A stretch of DNA of 21,592 bases from Pelargonium nanum (lineage: Eukaryota > Streptophyta > Magnoliopsida > Geraniales > Geraniaceae), in assembly GCA_036897485.1 (NCBI GenBank), contig JAYMTF010001739.1:1-21592 (forward strand). Reading direction: 5' to 3'. The translations under genes and the position numbers were made by a program. Below, one piece after another: positions 20,701 through 21,592 of this stretch; the first letter of the stretch is position 1; every line of letters starts with the position of its first letter. The notes beneath the pieces were generated by a model. The model was not told the origin of the DNA. It saw only the letters and a list, made by a program, of their open reading frames with translations, and did not search any database.

Positions 20701-21218
20701 TCAGAGAAACCCAATTTCTATCAAGATGGAATATGCAAAATTCATAATTGGGAACCCACATCACACCATTTCTCTACCTATTGCAATAACTAAAAACAAA
20801 ACCTAAAAATGACAAAGAAGTATAAAAAAACCCATCTCGAATCCCAGAATCGACAAGCAAACAAAAGATGACCGCTCTGATTGAACAACATTGGCGAATG
20901 AATCAAGAGTGTAGAGTCAAAGCATACCATAGGAAAAATTTGATGCAACAAGAACAGAGCCCATCTGGTGTTGTAGCCACCATATCCACGAACCAGAACA
21001 TCAGCCTAAACAATCCAACCACAGAAATCAATCAACTAACTACAGATCGAATTCAATGGTGAATCTCTTCCAAATTCAAAAATAAAAAAATAAAAAAACA
21101 GGAATCAAAATGGACAAACCTTGCGAGAGTAGGTATTGGCGAGAGCAGCGCCCCAACCACCATTTCGGAAGGATTGCTCCGTAATGGAATCTCCGAAGAG
21201 CACGATTCGGGGCCTCAT
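17761..21218 (-). CDS. GDSL esterase/lipase (SGNH hydrolase), At5g62930-like
   Basis: Six exons (minus strand): 21218-21120, 21005-20928, 19619-19479, 18508-18432, 18255-18091, 17929-17761. They join in frame to 242 residues, the length I recall for Arabidopsis At5g62930. The SGNH blocks are all present: FGDSITEQSF with nucleophile Ser11, GYGGYNTRW (oxyanion Gly about 42), FFGANDA with Asn75, and SDGLHLTPEGN with Asp188 and His191. The short single-domain form with no signal peptide resembles the isoamyl-acetate esterase (IAH1) branch, cytosolic or peroxisomal in some relatives, rather than the long secreted plant GDSL lipases. The true ester substrate is unknown. Introns 2 (1308 bases) and 3 (970 bases) are long; intron 3 carries a MITE. 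The stop is TAA at 17761-17763. Confidence 0.93.
18929..19096. mobile_element. Stowaway-type MITE in intron 3 of the GDSL gene
   Basis: The left end TACTCCCTCCATCCCATATTG and the right end, read from the other side as TACTGCCCATGTCCCAAAAAG, form imperfect terminal inverted repeats opening with the CTCCCTCC(G/A)TCCC signature of Stowaway elements. It is bounded by TA dinucleotides at 18929-18930 and 19095-19096, the target duplication of the Tc1/mariner class. It is about 164 bases long with no coding capacity. Confidence 0.8.
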
Positions 21219-21536
21219 TTTCTTCTTCTTCGTCTCTCTGCTCTCTCCGTACAGCAGATTCAGAACTCACCAACCACAGCCTTCAACTACTCACACTGCT
21301 GAAGGAAGCGCGTACCTTTCACTCTATTTTATCGCGCGTGGGCAAAAGCAAAACGATACGTTTTGTGTGTCTCTGTCTGGGAAGTACCAACAGAACGAAG
21401 AGTAACGTACAAGCCATATTTGGCGGGATCAATTTGGGCGGGCTTAGATTGACAAACCCAATCTATAATCTTGGCCCATTCCTCATTTGGGCCTTCAAGC
21501 CTCAAACTAAATGGGCTTAAATTGATGCGACACGGG
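21219..21536 (-). promoter_or_regulatory. Promoter and leader of the GDSL gene
   Basis: This flank holds TTTGGCGGG (21419-21427), a match to the E2F consensus TTTSGCGS, about 200 bases upstream of the start codon. It also holds several site II motifs (TGGGCY): GGCCCA at 21473-21478, TGGGCC at 21488-21493 and TGGGCT at 21512-21517. There is no clear TATA box. This pattern is usual for TCP/E2F-type, broadly expressed plant promoters. The sites are predicted only. Confidence 0.45.
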
Positions 21537-21592
21537 TTTTTTTTGAAAGGAAACTAGAACTTCTCATTAAAACCAAAAGGGCCAAAAAGGCA
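21537..21592 (-). mobile_element. Start of another antisense non-LTR retroposon, cut by the window edge
   Basis: A T8 run at 21537-21544 is followed by sequence which on the minus strand reads TTTTAATGAGAAGTTCTAG before the poly(A). The element in the MYB intron ends in the similar TTTTAATGAAAGTACCG before its poly(A), so the two may share a 3' end. Only 56 bases are visible. Confidence 0.4.

Noticed and set aside
1-21592. A new multi-gene biological system
   Set aside because: The four protein genes are well-known, unrelated families on both strands with ordinary spacing. Nothing indicates a shared pathway or gene cluster.

Overview
The window is nuclear DNA from a flowering plant. The coding regions are split by AT-rich introns with GT-AG boundaries, the four protein genes are plant families, and intergenic DNA carries decayed retroposons and a Stowaway-type MITE. 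Protein similarity suggests a eudicot, probably a rosid. That placement is an impression from remembered family sequences, not from a search.

Layout, left to right. 1-215 is the decayed end of a LINE coding region on the minus strand. 231-4740 holds no gene I can support. It contains two related retroposon copies (1331-1822 and 3853-4519), each flanked by its own target-site duplication, and a short diverged tandem repeat. 4740-8331 (+) is an SBP1/BOI-related RING E3 ligase gene with a 5'UTR intron. 8332-9990 is intergenic, with a GC-skewed repeat patch, a LINE 3' fragment and the promoter of the next gene. 9991-12878 (+) is a nine-exon phosphoenolpyruvate/phosphate translocator of the PPT1/CUE1 type. 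13359-13431 (-) is tRNA-Arg(CCT), followed by a SINE-like relic. 14697-16601 (-) is a three-exon R2R3-MYB gene of the MYB98/MYB64/MYB119 type, with a retroposon in intron 1 next to the acceptor. 16931-17160 is a repeat cluster built on a TTTGTCAC motif. 17761-21218 (-) is a six-exon GDSL esterase/lipase matching the Arabidopsis At5g62930 family, with a MITE in intron 3. Another antisense retroposon begins at 21537 and runs off the window.

The four protein genes do not form a pathway; this is an ordinary mosaic of unrelated plant genes. All four exon models join in frame with canonical splice sites, giving 333, 415, 431 and 242 residues, so all look intact. I found no evidence of a novel multi-gene system. 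The most interesting structure is how retroposons sit relative to the genes. All six traces point the same way (poly-T on the left). Two lie next to promoters. One landed in the last bases of a MYB intron and appears to have duplicated the acceptor tract.
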